Shown here piece after piece: positions 23,259 to 36,000 of a stretch of 64,000 nt of DNA. A model generated the notes under the pieces. That model was not told the DNA's origin and searched no databases. It was given only the letters and a program-made list of their open reading frames with translations. Source of the stretch: Oscillospiraceae bacterium (GTDB taxonomy: Bacteria; Bacillota; Clostridia; Oscillospirales; Oscillospiraceae); contig JAGAQA010000005.1 of the NCBI GenBank assembly GCA_017622995.1, forward strand, positions 33,001 to 97,000, in the 5' to 3' direction. Position numbers and translations under genes: made by a program. Each line of letters opens with the position of its first letter. Position 1 is the first letter of the stretch.

Positions 23259-24979
23259 TGGAGAAAAATGCAATGGCTGAAACAAATCCTAAAAAACTGA
23301 ATACAAAGAAAACGGTGCTCTATTCTTCCGGACAGGTTCCTCCTGCCGGGCCGTTGTTCTTTTCATCCCTGCAGCATATGCTGCTGATCTTATCTCTGGG
23401 CATGGCTATGCCTGTGTCCATTGCCCGGACGGCGGGACTGGATATGCAGCTGTCCGGCTCTCTGCTGGCGGCATCGCTGTTCTGCATGGGCTTTTCCTGT
23501 ATTTTGCAGACACTGAAAAACCGGTTCATCGGCTCCGGTTTCCAGTCCATGTCTGTGGCAGACTCTGCCGCCCTTTCCGCCTGCATTCTGGCAGCAGAAC
23601 TGGGCGGTGTACCTCTGGTACTGGGTATGACGATCTTCTCCGGTCTTCTGCGGTTTGTACTGGGTTCCTTCACCTTTAAGCTGCGCCGCTTTTTCCCTGC
23701 GGAAGTGACCGGAACCATGATCTTTATTCTGGGCATCAACATGGTCCCTACTGCCCTGAAAAACTTCCTTGGCAGCCCGGTGAATGGCGTTTATGATCCC
23801 ATGCATCTGGTGGTGGCAGTTTCCACGCTGCTGTTTATGCTCAGCTGTACATTGTTCCTAAAGCCGCTGAAACCCTATACCGCATTGCTTGGTATCGTAT
23901 TCGGCTTTGTGCTTTCGGCGGTTACCGGAGTGTTCGATGTTTCTTCCCTTAGCAAAATTTCCGGACAGGCTGCCGTGGCTCTGCCGATTTACAGGGATCT
24001 TGCTTATGATTTTGATTTTGCGGTTCTGATCCCCTTTGTGGTGGTGACCATTGCCGGCGTGGTTGACAATATCGGTGACTTCTCTGCCTGCCAAAGTGCA
24101 GACGACCCCAATTTCAAAAAGCCCGACTGGCGTTCCATCGAAAGCGGTATCCGGGGCAATGCGCTGGGTACAGCCCTGTCCGGTCTGCTGGGCGGCCCCA
24201 TCCAGTCCACTGCCACTACCAACATTGGTATCGCGAGTGCCAGCGGCATCACCAGCAGAGTGGTGGCCTATCTGGCCGGTATCATGCTGATGGCGGCTTC
24301 TTTCTTCCCGGGACTTACCAATCTGCTTTCCATGATCCCGACGCCCGTGTTGGGTGCGGTGCTGCTGTACAGCGGATGCTACATCATGTCCGGCGGATTC
24401 TCCGCACTTTCGGAGTGTGTTCTGGATGACCGTCGTATTTTCACAATCTTCCTGAGTGTCTTTTTTGCCATTAGCACCCTGATTCCCGGGCTGTATTCCT
24501 TCCTGCCGGAAAATGTATCCGTAGTTCTGGTATCTCCCATGGTTATGGGTGTATGCGTACTGCTGATCACAACACTGCTCAGCCGCATCGGCACTAAAAA
24601 GGTATTCTCTTTTGTCAGTGGAACAGGTCCGTTGGATATTATTGCACTGAATGAGACAATCGAAGATGTATGCCGCCAGCGTGGTGCAGAGCGGGCACTG
24701 ATGCGGAAAATCCAGATATGCGTTGACAGCCTTTGTGAAGGCGTTTTTGAAGTTGTACCCCAAGCGCAGCTGCAGTTCACCATCGTTTACGATCCTCAGC
24801 AGGTGAAGCTGCATATCGAGACGGTTGAGGCTTCTTTCCCGGATAGACGAGCGGGTTTTGAAGACTCTGCAGCAGAGACACTTGAGGTAACCCGCATGAT
24901 TCTGAATAATATGTTTGATTCTGTTTCTATAAAAACTGCCGACGGAAAACTGGTGGTAGATCTGGAAGCGGATCTGTAA
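23258..24979 (+). CDS. NCS2 nucleobase permease with C-terminal HATPase-like domain
   Basis: 573 residues. Residues about 30-440 form a xanthine/uracil-type NCS2 transporter with some 12 membrane segments; the conserved loop reads DNIGDFSACQ and GLLGGPIQSTATTNIGIAS. After the last helix the protein continues for about 125 residues into a soluble domain containing RKIQICVDSLCEGVFEVV. This resembles the N box of RsbW-type ATPases (IAIDELFGNIAHYAY in the 13192 protein), but the key Asn and later G boxes are not evident. Typical NCS2 proteins end at about 430-460 residues, so this is a fusion. It is translationally coupled to peptide 9. Confidence 0.85.
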   Translation: MEKNAMAETNPKKLNTKKTVLYSSGQVPPAGPLFFSSLQHMLLILSLGMAMPVSIARTAGLDMQLSGSLLAASLFCMGFSCILQTLKNRFIGSGFQSMSVADSAALSACILAAELGGVPLVLGMTIFSGLLRFVLGSFTFKLRRFFPAEVTGTMIFILGINMVPTALKNFLGSPVNGVYDPMHLVVAVSTLLFMLSCTLFLKPLKPYTALLGIVFGFVLSAVTGVFDVSSLSKISGQAAVALPIYRDLAYDFDFAVLIPFVVVTIAGVVDNIGDFSACQSADDPNFKKPDWRSIESGIRGNALGTALSGLLGGPIQSTATTNIGIASASGITSRVVAYLAGIMLMAASFFPGLTNLLSMIPTPVLGAVLLYSGCYIMSGGFSALSECVLDDRRIFTIFLSVFFAISTLIPGLYSFLPENVSVVLVSPMVMGVCVLLITTLLSRIGTKKVFSFVSGTGPLDIIALNETIEDVCRQRGAERALMRKIQICVDSLCEGVFEVVPQAQLQFTIVYDPQQVKLHIETVEASFPDRRAGFEDSAAETLEVTRMILNNMFDSVSIKTADGKLVVDLEADL

Positions 24980-25064
24980 GTGATAAATGGCCTTTGTATC
25001 ATACCAATACAGAGGCGCCTGCCCCCACTCCATAATCTAAACAAGGAATGGAGATTCAGATTGA

Positions 25065-25667
25065 ATGAAAATCTACGGGATTCAAATTCGGACGGTTGAA
25101 AAAATACCCTGCGGACATCTCATGAACCTGATGCCCAATCGATACACACGAGCGCTGAAATACTTGCGCAGGGAAGACCGCCTGCGCTGCCTGGGTGCAG
25201 GATTACTGATGCACCGCGTGCTGGGCATCGATGAGCGTGAGCTGAAATACGGTGCATATGGGAAACCCTATGCACCGGGTAAGGCCGAATTCAGTATTTC
25301 CCACGGCGGGAACTGGGCAATCCTTTCGGCGGATCGTCATCCGGTGGGCGTGGACATCGAACCCATGAACGATGCCAATCTTTCTGTTGCTCGAAGGGTG
25401 TTCACGGCGGAGGAATTGTTCTGGATGCAGCAGGATCCACTTCCTCGCTTTCATATCCTGTGGACGATCAAGGAAAGCATTATGAAGGCTACAGGCCTTG
25501 GCCTTCAGATGGATCCGGCGCGGTTTTCTGTTCTTCCTATAGATGGACCGAAATGTGTCCATGAACAAATATGGCATACAGCCTGGCTTCTGCACGAAGG
25601 CTGTGCGGTTGCCTGCGCGTCCGCAAACATCATCGATGGCCTGGAATTCGAAGAAATATTATATTGA
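25065..25667 (+). CDS. 4'-phosphopantetheinyl transferase, Sfp type
   Basis: A 200-residue enzyme that moves phosphopantetheine from CoA to the Ser of carrier domains. The family motifs are VGVDIEPMN (Mg-binding Asp and Glu) and LWTIKESIMKATGLGL (the WxxKES signature). It is expected to activate the three carrier domains of the 27034 NRPS and the one in the 4124 protein. It is followed after 11 bp by the MATE exporter and then the NRPS, so it begins a biosynthetic operon. Confidence 0.93.
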   Translation: MKIYGIQIRTVEKIPCGHLMNLMPNRYTRALKYLRREDRLRCLGAGLLMHRVLGIDERELKYGAYGKPYAPGKAEFSISHGGNWAILSADRHPVGVDIEPMNDANLSVARRVFTAEELFWMQQDPLPRFHILWTIKESIMKATGLGLQMDPARFSVLPIDGPKCVHEQIWHTAWLLHEGCAVACASANIIDGLEFEEILY

Positions 25668-25678
25668 GGAAGTGTCAT

Positions 25679-27007
25679 ATGGACTATTTGTCTGATCCTG
25701 TCGGAAAACTGTATAAAAAGCTGGTACCCTCCGCAATCGGCTCCATGCTGACTGCAACGGTGGCTTCGCTGATCGATACCATCATCCTCAGCTATTATCT
25801 TGGTCCGGTGATGCTCTCCTCGGTGAGTATCTGTATGCCGATCTACATGATCCTGAATGCGCTGGCACTGCTGATCGCATCCGGCGGAGCTACGCTCTGC
25901 GCCACCTATGTGGGAAAAGGCGACATTAAAGAATCCAACCGCTTTTTCACGGCAGCCACGGCCTGTATTGTAGCCGTGGGCCTGTTATTAATGGTTATCG
26001 GTCTGCTGTTTACAAAGGAAATTGTAATGCTGCTGGGTGCAAACGATTCGATTTGGGCTTCCACCTTTGCTTATGCCAGGGTGCTGATGGCCTTTATCCT
26101 TCCGCTGATGCTCTATTGCCTGATGCTGTTTTTTGTGCGTTTTGATTCGGATCCCGGCCTTGCGCTGGCGGCAACGGGAACCTGTGCGGTCACGAATCTT
26201 GTGCTGGATATCCTGTTTGTGGGTCCGCTGAACATGGGTGCTTCCGGTGCGGCGCTGGCTACCTGTCTGGCGTACACCTTTGCCACACTTCTGGGCTTTA
26301 CCCATTTCCTGAAAAAGAAGAATACACTGCGTCTGGTTCGCGGAAGCCTGTCAGCAGGCAGAATCCTGCGCATCCTGCGTACCGGTGCACCGCTGTCCCT
26401 GTCCCAGTTTGGTATGGCGCTCACAACTTCGGTCTTCAATACGCAGATCATGCATATTGGCGGCGAGCTGCATGTAACGGCTTATGCCATCGTCACGCAG
26501 CTTTCCATGAGTGCTCTGGCGTTCTATGAGGGCGTAGCCCAGGCGGCACAGCCCATACTCGCGGCGAACTTTGGCGCAAAGAAGCCTGACCGCGTAAGAG
26601 AAACCATGCGCATCGGTTTATTGCTGGAGCTGATCTTTACCGGGGCGTGTCTGGCAGTTTTTGTGATTGGAGCAAAGACAGTAGCAGGCTTCTTTTCCAT
26701 TTATGAAGGGGAACTGCTGCACATCAGCGTGAGGGCCATACGGCTGTTTTCCCTGTCCATCCCATTTACCGGCCTGAATATGCTGGGTACATACTTTTTC
26801 CAGGCCAGGGAACGCACAGCCCCGGCCACAGCAATTTCGCTGCTCAGCGGTACTGTTCTATTGATTGCAGCGCTGCTGGCTCTCACAGCATGCTTTGGGT
26901 CGGATGGCATCTGGTGGTCCTGGCTGCTGGCGCAGGCGCTGTGTCTGATTTATACGGTATTTGCGGCCAGCAGGGATGTTTCCGGGAGTATGACAGGATC
27001 GAAATAG
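25679..27007 (+). CDS. MATE-family efflux transporter
   Basis: 442 residues with about 12 membrane helices. The N-terminal MatE pattern (LVPSAIGSMLTATVASLIDT) and the mid-protein repeat (TGAPLSLSQFGMALTTSVF) define the two halves. It probably exports the NRPS product or protects the producer (inference from its place between the phosphopantetheinyl transferase and the NRPS). The start at 25679 follows GAGGAAGTGTCAT; the longer open frame back into the transferase gene is not used. The gap to the NRPS start is 26 bp with AAGGAGGAATAGT. Confidence 0.9.
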   Translation: MDYLSDPVGKLYKKLVPSAIGSMLTATVASLIDTIILSYYLGPVMLSSVSICMPIYMILNALALLIASGGATLCATYVGKGDIKESNRFFTAATACIVAVGLLLMVIGLLFTKEIVMLLGANDSIWASTFAYARVLMAFILPLMLYCLMLFFVRFDSDPGLALAATGTCAVTNLVLDILFVGPLNMGASGAALATCLAYTFATLLGFTHFLKKKNTLRLVRGSLSAGRILRILRTGAPLSLSQFGMALTTSVFNTQIMHIGGELHVTAYAIVTQLSMSALAFYEGVAQAAQPILAANFGAKKPDRVRETMRIGLLLELIFTGACLAVFVIGAKTVAGFFSIYEGELLHISVRAIRLFSLSIPFTGLNMLGTYFFQARERTAPATAISLLSGTVLLIAALLALTACFGSDGIWWSWLLAQALCLIYTVFAASRDVSGSMTGSK

Positions 27008-27033
27008 AGCAGTCAGCTTGAAGGAGGAATAGT

Positions 27034-30000
27034 ATGTACAATACAAATAAAGCACCCCTGAGTCAGACTCAGATGGGTATTTACGCAGAAAACATAGCTT
27101 TTCCGGAGTCCACCCAGTATAACATACCTCTTCTGGGAAAACTGGGGGAGGATATCTCCGTTGAAAGGCTGAAGTATGCCATCACAAAGGCGGGTCAGGC
27201 GCATCCCGGCCTGAATACCCGCATCTATATGGATGAAAACGGCGAGGTGCTGCAGCAGGTCTCCGATGATATCTGCATTGTGGATGTGATAGAAATGTCC
27301 GATGCGGAGTTTGCACAGCGCAGGGAAGAACTGGTGCGTCCCTTCAATCTGATGGGAGAGCGCCTGTATAGGTTCGAAATATATACCACGCCCTCGGGAA
27401 ATTATTGGTTCCAGGATATCCACCATATCATTTTTGATGGAGCCGGTTTGAGTATCCTGTCCCGGGATATCCGCAGAGCCTATGACGGGGAAGAAATCGA
27501 AACGGAAAGCCATACCGGTATCGATATTGCCCTGGAGGAAATGCAGGCGCGGCAAGGGGAAGAATATATCCGTGCACGGGAATACTACGGCTGCCTGTTG
27601 AATGAATGCGAAACGGACTCTTTGCCGGTTCGGGATGTATTTGATAAAACACCCCGGCAAGGCTGGCTGAGCCACAAGTTCCAGATGGACGAGGCGGCGT
27701 TCAAGGCTTTCCGCAGGGAAGCAGGAGTTTCTACCACTGCTTTCTTTACCGGCGTGATGGGATTCCTGACTGCGAAATACAATTACCGCGACGACAGTGT
27801 GATTGCCACCATCTACAACGGCCGGAAAACCGAAAAAACGAAAAACACACTGTCCATGCTGGTCAAGACCCTGCCCTTTGTCACCGACCTCAGCGGCAAT
27901 CCGGCCATTCGGGATGTGCTGAAGAAGGCGACGGAGCAACTGGCGGAAAGCCGGAAGAACGACTTGTATTCCTTTGCGGAAATCGCTGCGGAATACGGCG
28001 TGACTGCGGATATCAGCTTCGGCTACCAGGGCCGCATACTGAACTACCGGATGATGGATGGCGCGGGCATCCGGGCCGAGCGCATCTATGATAAACGGCA
28101 TATTGAAAATACCGCCATCCTGATGGAACTGTCCGAGCTGGGCGAAGGCTGGTATGAAATCCATATGGGCTACCGCGGGGATATGTTCAGCCGCGGCTTT
28201 GCCGAAAATATGGCCCGCACATACGCAAAGGTCGCACAGGAATTCCTCACGAAGGAATCTATAAATGATGTGGATCTGGCCGATGAGGCCGCTGCTGATC
28301 AGATTGAAGCCTTCAATCGGACGGAATTCCCCTTCGACCAGGAAAAGACTGTGATTGATCTCTTCCGCGATCAGGCGCATCTCCGCCCGGATCACACTGC
28401 GCTGGTGTATCTGGACAAAAAATATACATACAGAGAGCTGGATGAAATCACTGACAGGCTCGCCATGCACCTGCGCAGCATTGGCATTGAGAAGGAAAAA
28501 ATTGTGGGAGTATTGATTCCCCGGTGCGAATATATGGTGATCTGCTCCTTGGGCATTCTGAAGGCCGGCGGCGCATATCTGCCGCTGGATCCCACCTATC
28601 CGCCGGAGCGGCTGAACCTGCTGATGGAGGATACCAACGCCAAGGTTCTGATTACCACGCCTGAACTGAGCTCTATCATCGGCGAGGAACACGGCTGTGA
28701 GCGTATCATGGTCAGTGAAATCCCGGATATGCGCAATACCGGTGAGCCGTTACCGCCTCCTGTCAAGGAGGACCTGTTCGTCATGCTCTATACCTCCGGT
28801 TCCACCGGTCTTCCCAAGGGTGTGATGCTGGAGCACGGCAATGTTGCAGCGCTGTGCGACTGGACGCGGCGTTATTTCGGCGTGGATGAAAATACTGTCA
28901 GTGCGGAATACGCCAGCTATGGCTTTGACGCACACATGAACGATACCTATCCTGAACTGATCAGCGGCGGCACGGTGCACATTGTGGATGAAAGCATCCG
29001 TCTGGACTTGGTTCAGCTACAGAAATATTACAACGAACAGGGGATTACGCATACCACAATGACCACCCAGGTGGGCCGCCAGTTTGCACTGATGGATGGG
29101 ACTGCCAGCCTGAAGCATCTCACTGTCGGTGGCGAAAAGCTGGTACCCTTTGACCCTCCGGCCTATCATTTCTATAATGCATATGGACCCACAGAGGGCT
29201 GCATGTGTGCAACGGTTCAGAGACTTGACAAAAAATACGAAGATGTACCCATCGGTCCGGCGATGGACAATTTGAAGCTCTATGTGGTGGACAAGCAGGG
29301 TAAGCTGCTGCCAGCAGGCGCAGCGGGTGAGCTCTGGATTTCCGGACGCCAGGTGGCGCGGGGCTATCTGAACCGTCCGGAACAGAGTGAGGCGGCCTTT
29401 ACTGCCAACCCCTTCTGTGATCAGGAGGGCTACGAGCGCGTCTACCACACCGGTGATGTTGTGCGTTATATGGAGGATGGCCGACTGCAGTTCATCGGCA
29501 GACGGGACAGCCAGGTGAAGATCCGCGGCTTCCGCATCGAGCTGACCGAGGTGGAGGAGATTATTCGCCGCTTCCCGGGCATCAAGGATGCAACCGTTGC
29601 AGCCTTTGATGAGGCTTCCGGCGGTAAATATATCGCTGCCTATATTGTTTCAGATGAAACCATTTCCATCGATGCTCTGAATGATTTCATACTACAGGAA
29701 AAGCCGCCGTATATGGTTCCGGCAGTGACCATGCAGATCGAGGCCATTCCCATGACCCAAAATCAGAAGGTGAATAAGCGTGCACTGCCCAAGCCGGTGA
29801 AGCAGGCAGTGGAACTCGTTGCCCCTGAAACGCAGCTCCAGAAGCGAATCTTTGGCTGTCTGGCGGATGCGATCGGTCATCAGCAATTTGGCATTACCAC
29901 GGACATTTACAATGCAGGTCTTACCTCGATCGGCGCGATTCGCCTGAATGTGTTACTCTCCAAGGAATTTGATATTGCCGTTAAGACCTCCGATTTGAAG

Positions 30001-33000
30001 AATCATCCCACAATCCTGCTGCTGGAGCAGTTCGTATTGCAGGCCAGCGGTACAAAGGAATATGAAATTCGGGAATTCTATCCCCTTACCAATGCCCAGC
30101 TGGGTGTGTTTGCTGATTCTGCGGCCAATCCCGCCTCCACGGTGTACAATATTCCGTCTCTCTTTGAACTGGATGCAAATGTGGATATCCATCGCCTGCA
30201 GCAGGCGGTGGTGACTGCCGTACAGGCCCATCCGTATCTGAAGATGCAGCTGTGCACCGGCGAAAACGGCGAGATCTTCCAGAAGCGCAATGATGATTAT
30301 CCTGTGGATGTATCTGTTGTGGAAGGCATGGATCAGAGCGCGCTTGTGCGGCCGTTCAGCCTGTATAATGAACCGCTGTACCGCTTTGAGATTTACTGCA
30401 CGCCACAGGCCAACTATTTCTTCATGGATGTGCACCACATCGCAGCCGACGGAACCTCCCTGGCGATACTGCTGGAGGATATCAACCGCGCTTATGCCGG
30501 GCAGACCCTTGAAAAGGAGCACTATTCCGGCTTTGAGGCTGCCCTGGACTACGAAGAAACCGTTCGCTCCGATGCCTATGCCCGGGCCGCTGAATTCTAT
30601 GCAAAGGAATTCGGTGACTGTGAGGGCGATACCGGCTTCCATCCGGACAAGGCAGATGGGATTCCCGCTGTGAGCCGCCACCGCAGGGCAGATGAAAACA
30701 TCACGCCGGAGCTGGTGCGCGCATTCTGTGAAAAGCATGGGATTACGGAGAATGTGTTCTTCATGGGCGTTTTCGGAACTGTGCTGGCCAAGTACAATTA
30801 CACCGATGAGGCCGTGTTCACCACCATCTACCACGGCAGAAACGATTCCCGGCTGGAAAATACCGTGGCCATGTTGGTAAAAACCCTGCCTGTGCGCATG
30901 AAGCTGGAAGGCGATATAGCCGCTTACTTTACTTCCCTGCGCAATCTGCTGCTGGGCGCCATGGACAACGATTGCTATCCGTTTGCTGAAATCAGCCGAA
31001 ATTACGATATTCAGCCCAATGCCCTGTTTGCCTACCAGGGCGACAGCTTCATCTTTGATGAAATTGGCGGTTGTAAGGCCAGTCGGATTCCTCTTGAACT
31101 GAGCGCCGCCAAGGAACCGGTTACCATGCAGGTGTTCATTGAGAATGACCGTTTCGTGTACGATGTGGAATACCGCGCAGATCTGTTCAGCCCGGAATTC
31201 ATTGAAAATATGGCGGCCGCATATGCAAAGACGGTTCAGGAATTCATTATCCGGGAAAGTTTGAATGAAATCGAAATCGCCGGTGAAGCTGCCGTCCGAC
31301 AGATTGAAGCCTTCAACCAGACAGAATTTGCCTATGACCGGAATCAGACAGTAATTGATCTTTTCCGCGATCAGGCGCAGCGCCATCCCGATCACACCGC
31401 TCTGGTGTACCTGGAGAAAAAATATACATATAAGGAACTGGACGAAATCACCGATCGCCTGGCCATGCATTTGCGTTCCTGCGGCATTGAACGGGAGAAG
31501 GTTGTAGGCGTACTGATTCCCAGATGTGAATATATGGTGATTTGCTCTTTGGGTATTCTGAAGGCTGGCGGCGCATATCTGCCGCTGGATCCCACTTATC
31601 CTCCGGAGCGGCTGAACCTGTTGATGGAAGATTCTGATGCGAAGGTGCTCATTACCACGCCGGAATTGAGCTCCATCATCGAAGAAAAGCATGGCTGTAT
31701 GCGCATCATGACCAATGAAATTCCGTCCATGCAGGACAGCGGCGCAGCACTGCCTCCTCCGGAGCGAAATGATCTGTTCGTGATGCTGTACACCTCCGGC
31801 TCCACAGGTCTTCCCAAGGGTGTCATGCTGGAGCATGGCAACCTGTCCGCGTTCTGCGACTGGGCCAGACGCTATTACGAAATCGATGAAAACACCGTCA
31901 GCGCGGTGTACGCCAGCTATGGCTTCGATGCCCACATGACGGATATTTATCCTGCCCTCACAGGCGGCGGTACGGTGCATATTATCGATGAAAGCATCCG
32001 CCTGGATCTGATCCAGCTGCAGGCATACTTCAACGAAAATAAAATCACACATACCCTGATCACCACCCAGGTGGGTCGTCAGTTTGCCCAACTGGAGGGC
32101 ACCAAAACCCTGAAACATCTCACCGTTGGCGGTGAAAAACTGGTGCCGCTGGACCCGCCGCCCTACAATTTCTATAATGCCTATGGCCCTACGGAATGCA
32201 CCATCATGTCTAATATTGCAAAGGTGGACCGCTGGTATGATGATGTACCCATCGGTCCGGCGCTGAGCAACCTGAAGCTCTATGTGGTGGATAAGAATGG
32301 AAAGCTGCTGCCTGCGGGCGCATCGGGCGAGCTGTGGATCTCCGGCGACCAGGTGGCACGGTCCTATCTGAACCGCCCGGAGCAGACTGAGAAGGCCTTC
32401 GCCGCCAATCCCTTCTGCGATCAGCCGGGTTATGAGCGCATCTACCGCACCGGAGACGTGGTGCGCTTCATGCCCGATGGCGTGGTGCAGTTCATCGGAA
32501 GGCGGGACAGCCAGGTCAAAATCCGCGGCTTCCGCATTGAGCTGACTGAGGTGGAGGAGGTCATCCGCCGCTTCCCAGGCATTAAGGATGCCACCGTTGT
32601 GGCCAGGGATGCAGCGTCCGGCGGAAAAATGCTGGTCGCTTATGTGGTTTCTGATACGGAAGTGGATATCAAGGCTATGAACGCCTTCATCCTGCAGGAA
32701 AAGCCGCCGTACATGGTTCCGGCGGTGACCATGCAGATCGATGCGATTCCGCTGAATGCAAACAGCAAGGTGGATCGCCGCAAGCTGCCTGAACCTGTGT
32801 TCAACGAACCCTCCGGCGAAACCGATTCCAACCGTGCCCAGACCCAGCTGGAAATGGAGATTTCCGATGTTTTGGAAGCCGTGCTTGGGCACAGGGATTT
32901 CGGCGTGGAAACCGATTTTGCCTACGCAGGGCTCTCCTCTATATCTGCCATTCGTCTTGCGGCAGAGCTGAATAAACGCTTCGGTTTCAGCCCCAATGTG

Positions 33001-36000
33001 AAGGAGTTGCAGAACGGTGCGAATATCCTCACGGTGGAAAATGCCATCGTGGCAAATTGGCGCGCAGCCAGCTGCCGCAAGCCTGAAACGGTGAAAACCG
33101 TTCAGCGGGATTCCTATCCTCTCAGCCAGACCCAGCTGGGTATCTATCTGGAATGTATGATGGATGCCGAAAGTGATATGTACAATATTCCCATGCTGCT
33201 CAGGCTGGATCGATCCATCGATGAAGAAAAGCTGGATCATGCGATCCACGCGGCGGTGGAGGCCCATTCCTTCCTGAAATGCCGCATTGAGAGCCGCAGC
33301 GATGGCAGTGCCGTGATGATTCCCAGAGACGACTATACCTGGCAGGTTAAGCATAGTTGCTGCAGCGAAAGGGAAGTGGAAGCACAATACGCCGGCATTT
33401 CGAAAACCATCACCCTGGACGCTGAGACTTTGTTCGATTTTGAAATCGTGAGGACCGAAGAAAGCCTGTATCTGCGCATGAATTTCCACCACATTGTGAT
33501 GGATGGAAGCTCTGTCAATGTTCTGCTGCGCGATATCGAGAGTGCATACATGGGCAAAACGCTGGAAGAGGAGGAGTACACATCCTTTGATCTGGTGCTG
33601 GACGAAGAAACCGCCCGTAAAAGTAAGGCCTACACACAGGCAAAAGCCTATTACGATTCCGTGTTTGATGGCGTGAGCGTGCGTTCTCTTCCTGCTGCGG
33701 ATATTACAGATCTGACTGAGGGTGACGCACAGCTGAAGTTTGCCATGCCGAATCTGAATACCGCGGATGTGGAGGCCTTCTGTGCAAAGCACAATATCAC
33801 GCCGAACGCACTGTTTATGGCGGGCTTTGGTGTGCTGCTGGGCAAGCTCACCGGACAGGAAGAGGCTGTGTTTGCCTCCATCTACAATGGCCGCACCGAG
33901 GCGCGTACCTTCCATATGCTGGGCATGCTGGTGAAAACCTATCCCATCTACATGCAGCTGGAAGGCACTCGCCGGGTGGATGATTTCCTTCAGACAGTCC
34001 GCGAAAGTATCTCCCAGCTCACGGCCAACGACCTGTACTCCTTTGCGGAAGCCAGCCGTGCTTACGGCGTGAATTCCGATATTCTGTTTGCCTACCAGGG
34101 CGACGAATTCATCGCCGATACGTTTGCGGGAAAGCCTGCGACCTTCCTGGAAACAAAGCTTGAGGGCGCAAAATCTCCGCTGAATGTGGATGTGCTGCGG
34201 GATGTTGGCGGATATGTGGTGAACATCGAATACCGTCGGGATATGTACGCAGCCGACAGCATCCGCTGGATGGCCGATGCCTATGCGAAGATCATGCAGG
34301 GCCTGCTGAACTGCGAAACCTTGGGCGAAATCGATCCTGCCAGCGAGGCCGCCCTTGCCTACATGGAGGAAATCAATGATACATTCTGGCCGGTAGAATT
34401 CCGCCCTGCCTGCAGACTGCTGGAACAGAGCGCGCAGAGGTCTCCGAATCATCTTGCTGTTGTCACAGTGGACGAAAAGCTCACCTATGCGCAGCTTAAC
34501 ACCGGTGCGAACCGGCTGGCAAATGGGCTGATTTCCTGTGGTACGCAGCCCGGTAACATTGTGGCTCTGATGCTGCCCCGCAGTGCGAGGGTGTATATTA
34601 CCCGTCAGGGCATCCTGAAGGCCGGTGCTGCGTTCCTGCCCATCGACCCAAAGTACCCTGATGAGCGTATCGCCTACATGCTGGAGGATTCCGGCGCGGC
34701 GGCGCTGATTGTGGATCGGGATACCCTCCGGGAGCGGGCTGCATTCCTGCAGAAGCTCAGCTGCCGCGTATATGCGGTGGAGGATCTGCTGGCAAACGAA
34801 CAGGAAAATAACCCCGGCATTGCACGGTCTGCCGATGACCTGTGCTACTGCATCTATACCTCTGGCTCCACCGGTAAGCCCAAGGGCGTGATGCTCAGCC
34901 AAAGGAACCTTGTGAATTTCGTGGATGCCAACCCCAAGAACCACGAAATCCTGGGATACACCCAGCGTGCCCATGTGTCCCTTGCCCAGGCGGCATTTAC
35001 TTTCGACGTATCTGTCATGGAGGAGTTCATTCCGCTTGCCAATGGCATGACCATCTCCATGGCAGGGGAGGAGGAAATTCACAATCCTATGGCGCTGGCT
35101 GCGCTCATGCAGACAAACCATGTGGATATGATGAGCTGCACCCCCTCTTTCCTGGCAAATATGATCGATCTGAAGGTGATGCGTGAGCCCCTCGCAAACG
35201 TTGTATCTTACGACTTTGGCGCTGAGGCATTTCCGCCGTCGCTGCTGAATAAGATTCGCGCGATCAACCCGGATGCCTATATCATGAACGGCTATGGCCC
35301 CACCGAGGCAACCATCAGCTGCACTATGGATGTGGTGACAGATCCGCGCAGGATCACCATTGGCAGACCGAACGCCAATGTAAAAGCTTATGTGGTGGAT
35401 GAAAAACTGCGGATCCTGCCGCCACGCATGTGCGGCGAATTGGTGATCTGTGGCGATGGCGTGGGCATTGGCTACATTGGCCGCGATGACCTCACCCGCG
35501 AAAAGTTCATCACGATCAACGGAATGCGTGCCTACCGCACCGGCGACCTTGCGGAATATACCCATGACGGTATGCTATTGTTCCATGGTCGTACCGATAA
35601 TCAGGTGAAGCTGCGGGGCCTGCGTGTGGAACTGGGGGAAATCGAAAACGCTGTCAATGCCTATCCGGGTGTGATTACCAGCATTGTACGGGTATGCGGC
35701 GAAGGTACGCATCAGTTCCTGGCGGCATGGTTCACCGCGTCCTGTGAGATCAATACGAATGATCTGCAGGCTGAAATCGGCAAGAGCCTTACCCATTACA
35801 TGGTGCCCAGCGTGCTGATGCAGCTGGATGCAATGCCGCTGACTGCCAACGGCAAAATCGATAAAGCCAAATTGCCTAAGCCTGAGTACTCTCAGCCTGA
35901 CCGGCATTATACGGCTCCGGCCAATGCTGTTGAACGGGATTTCTGCGATTTGTTTGCAGAAGTCCTGCAGCTGGAGCGTGTTGGCGCTGAAGACAATTTC

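Noticed and set aside
24989-25014. Hairpin between the permease and the phosphopantetheinyl transferase as a terminator
   Set aside because: The stem is interrupted and no T run follows; the two genes may be partly cotranscribed.
29953-35565. Very long open frame (1870 codons) antisense to the NRPS
   Set aside because: It mirrors the codon pattern of the real gene, has no family-like motifs and no ribosome site. Long antisense frames are expected opposite GC-rich repetitive NRPS genes.
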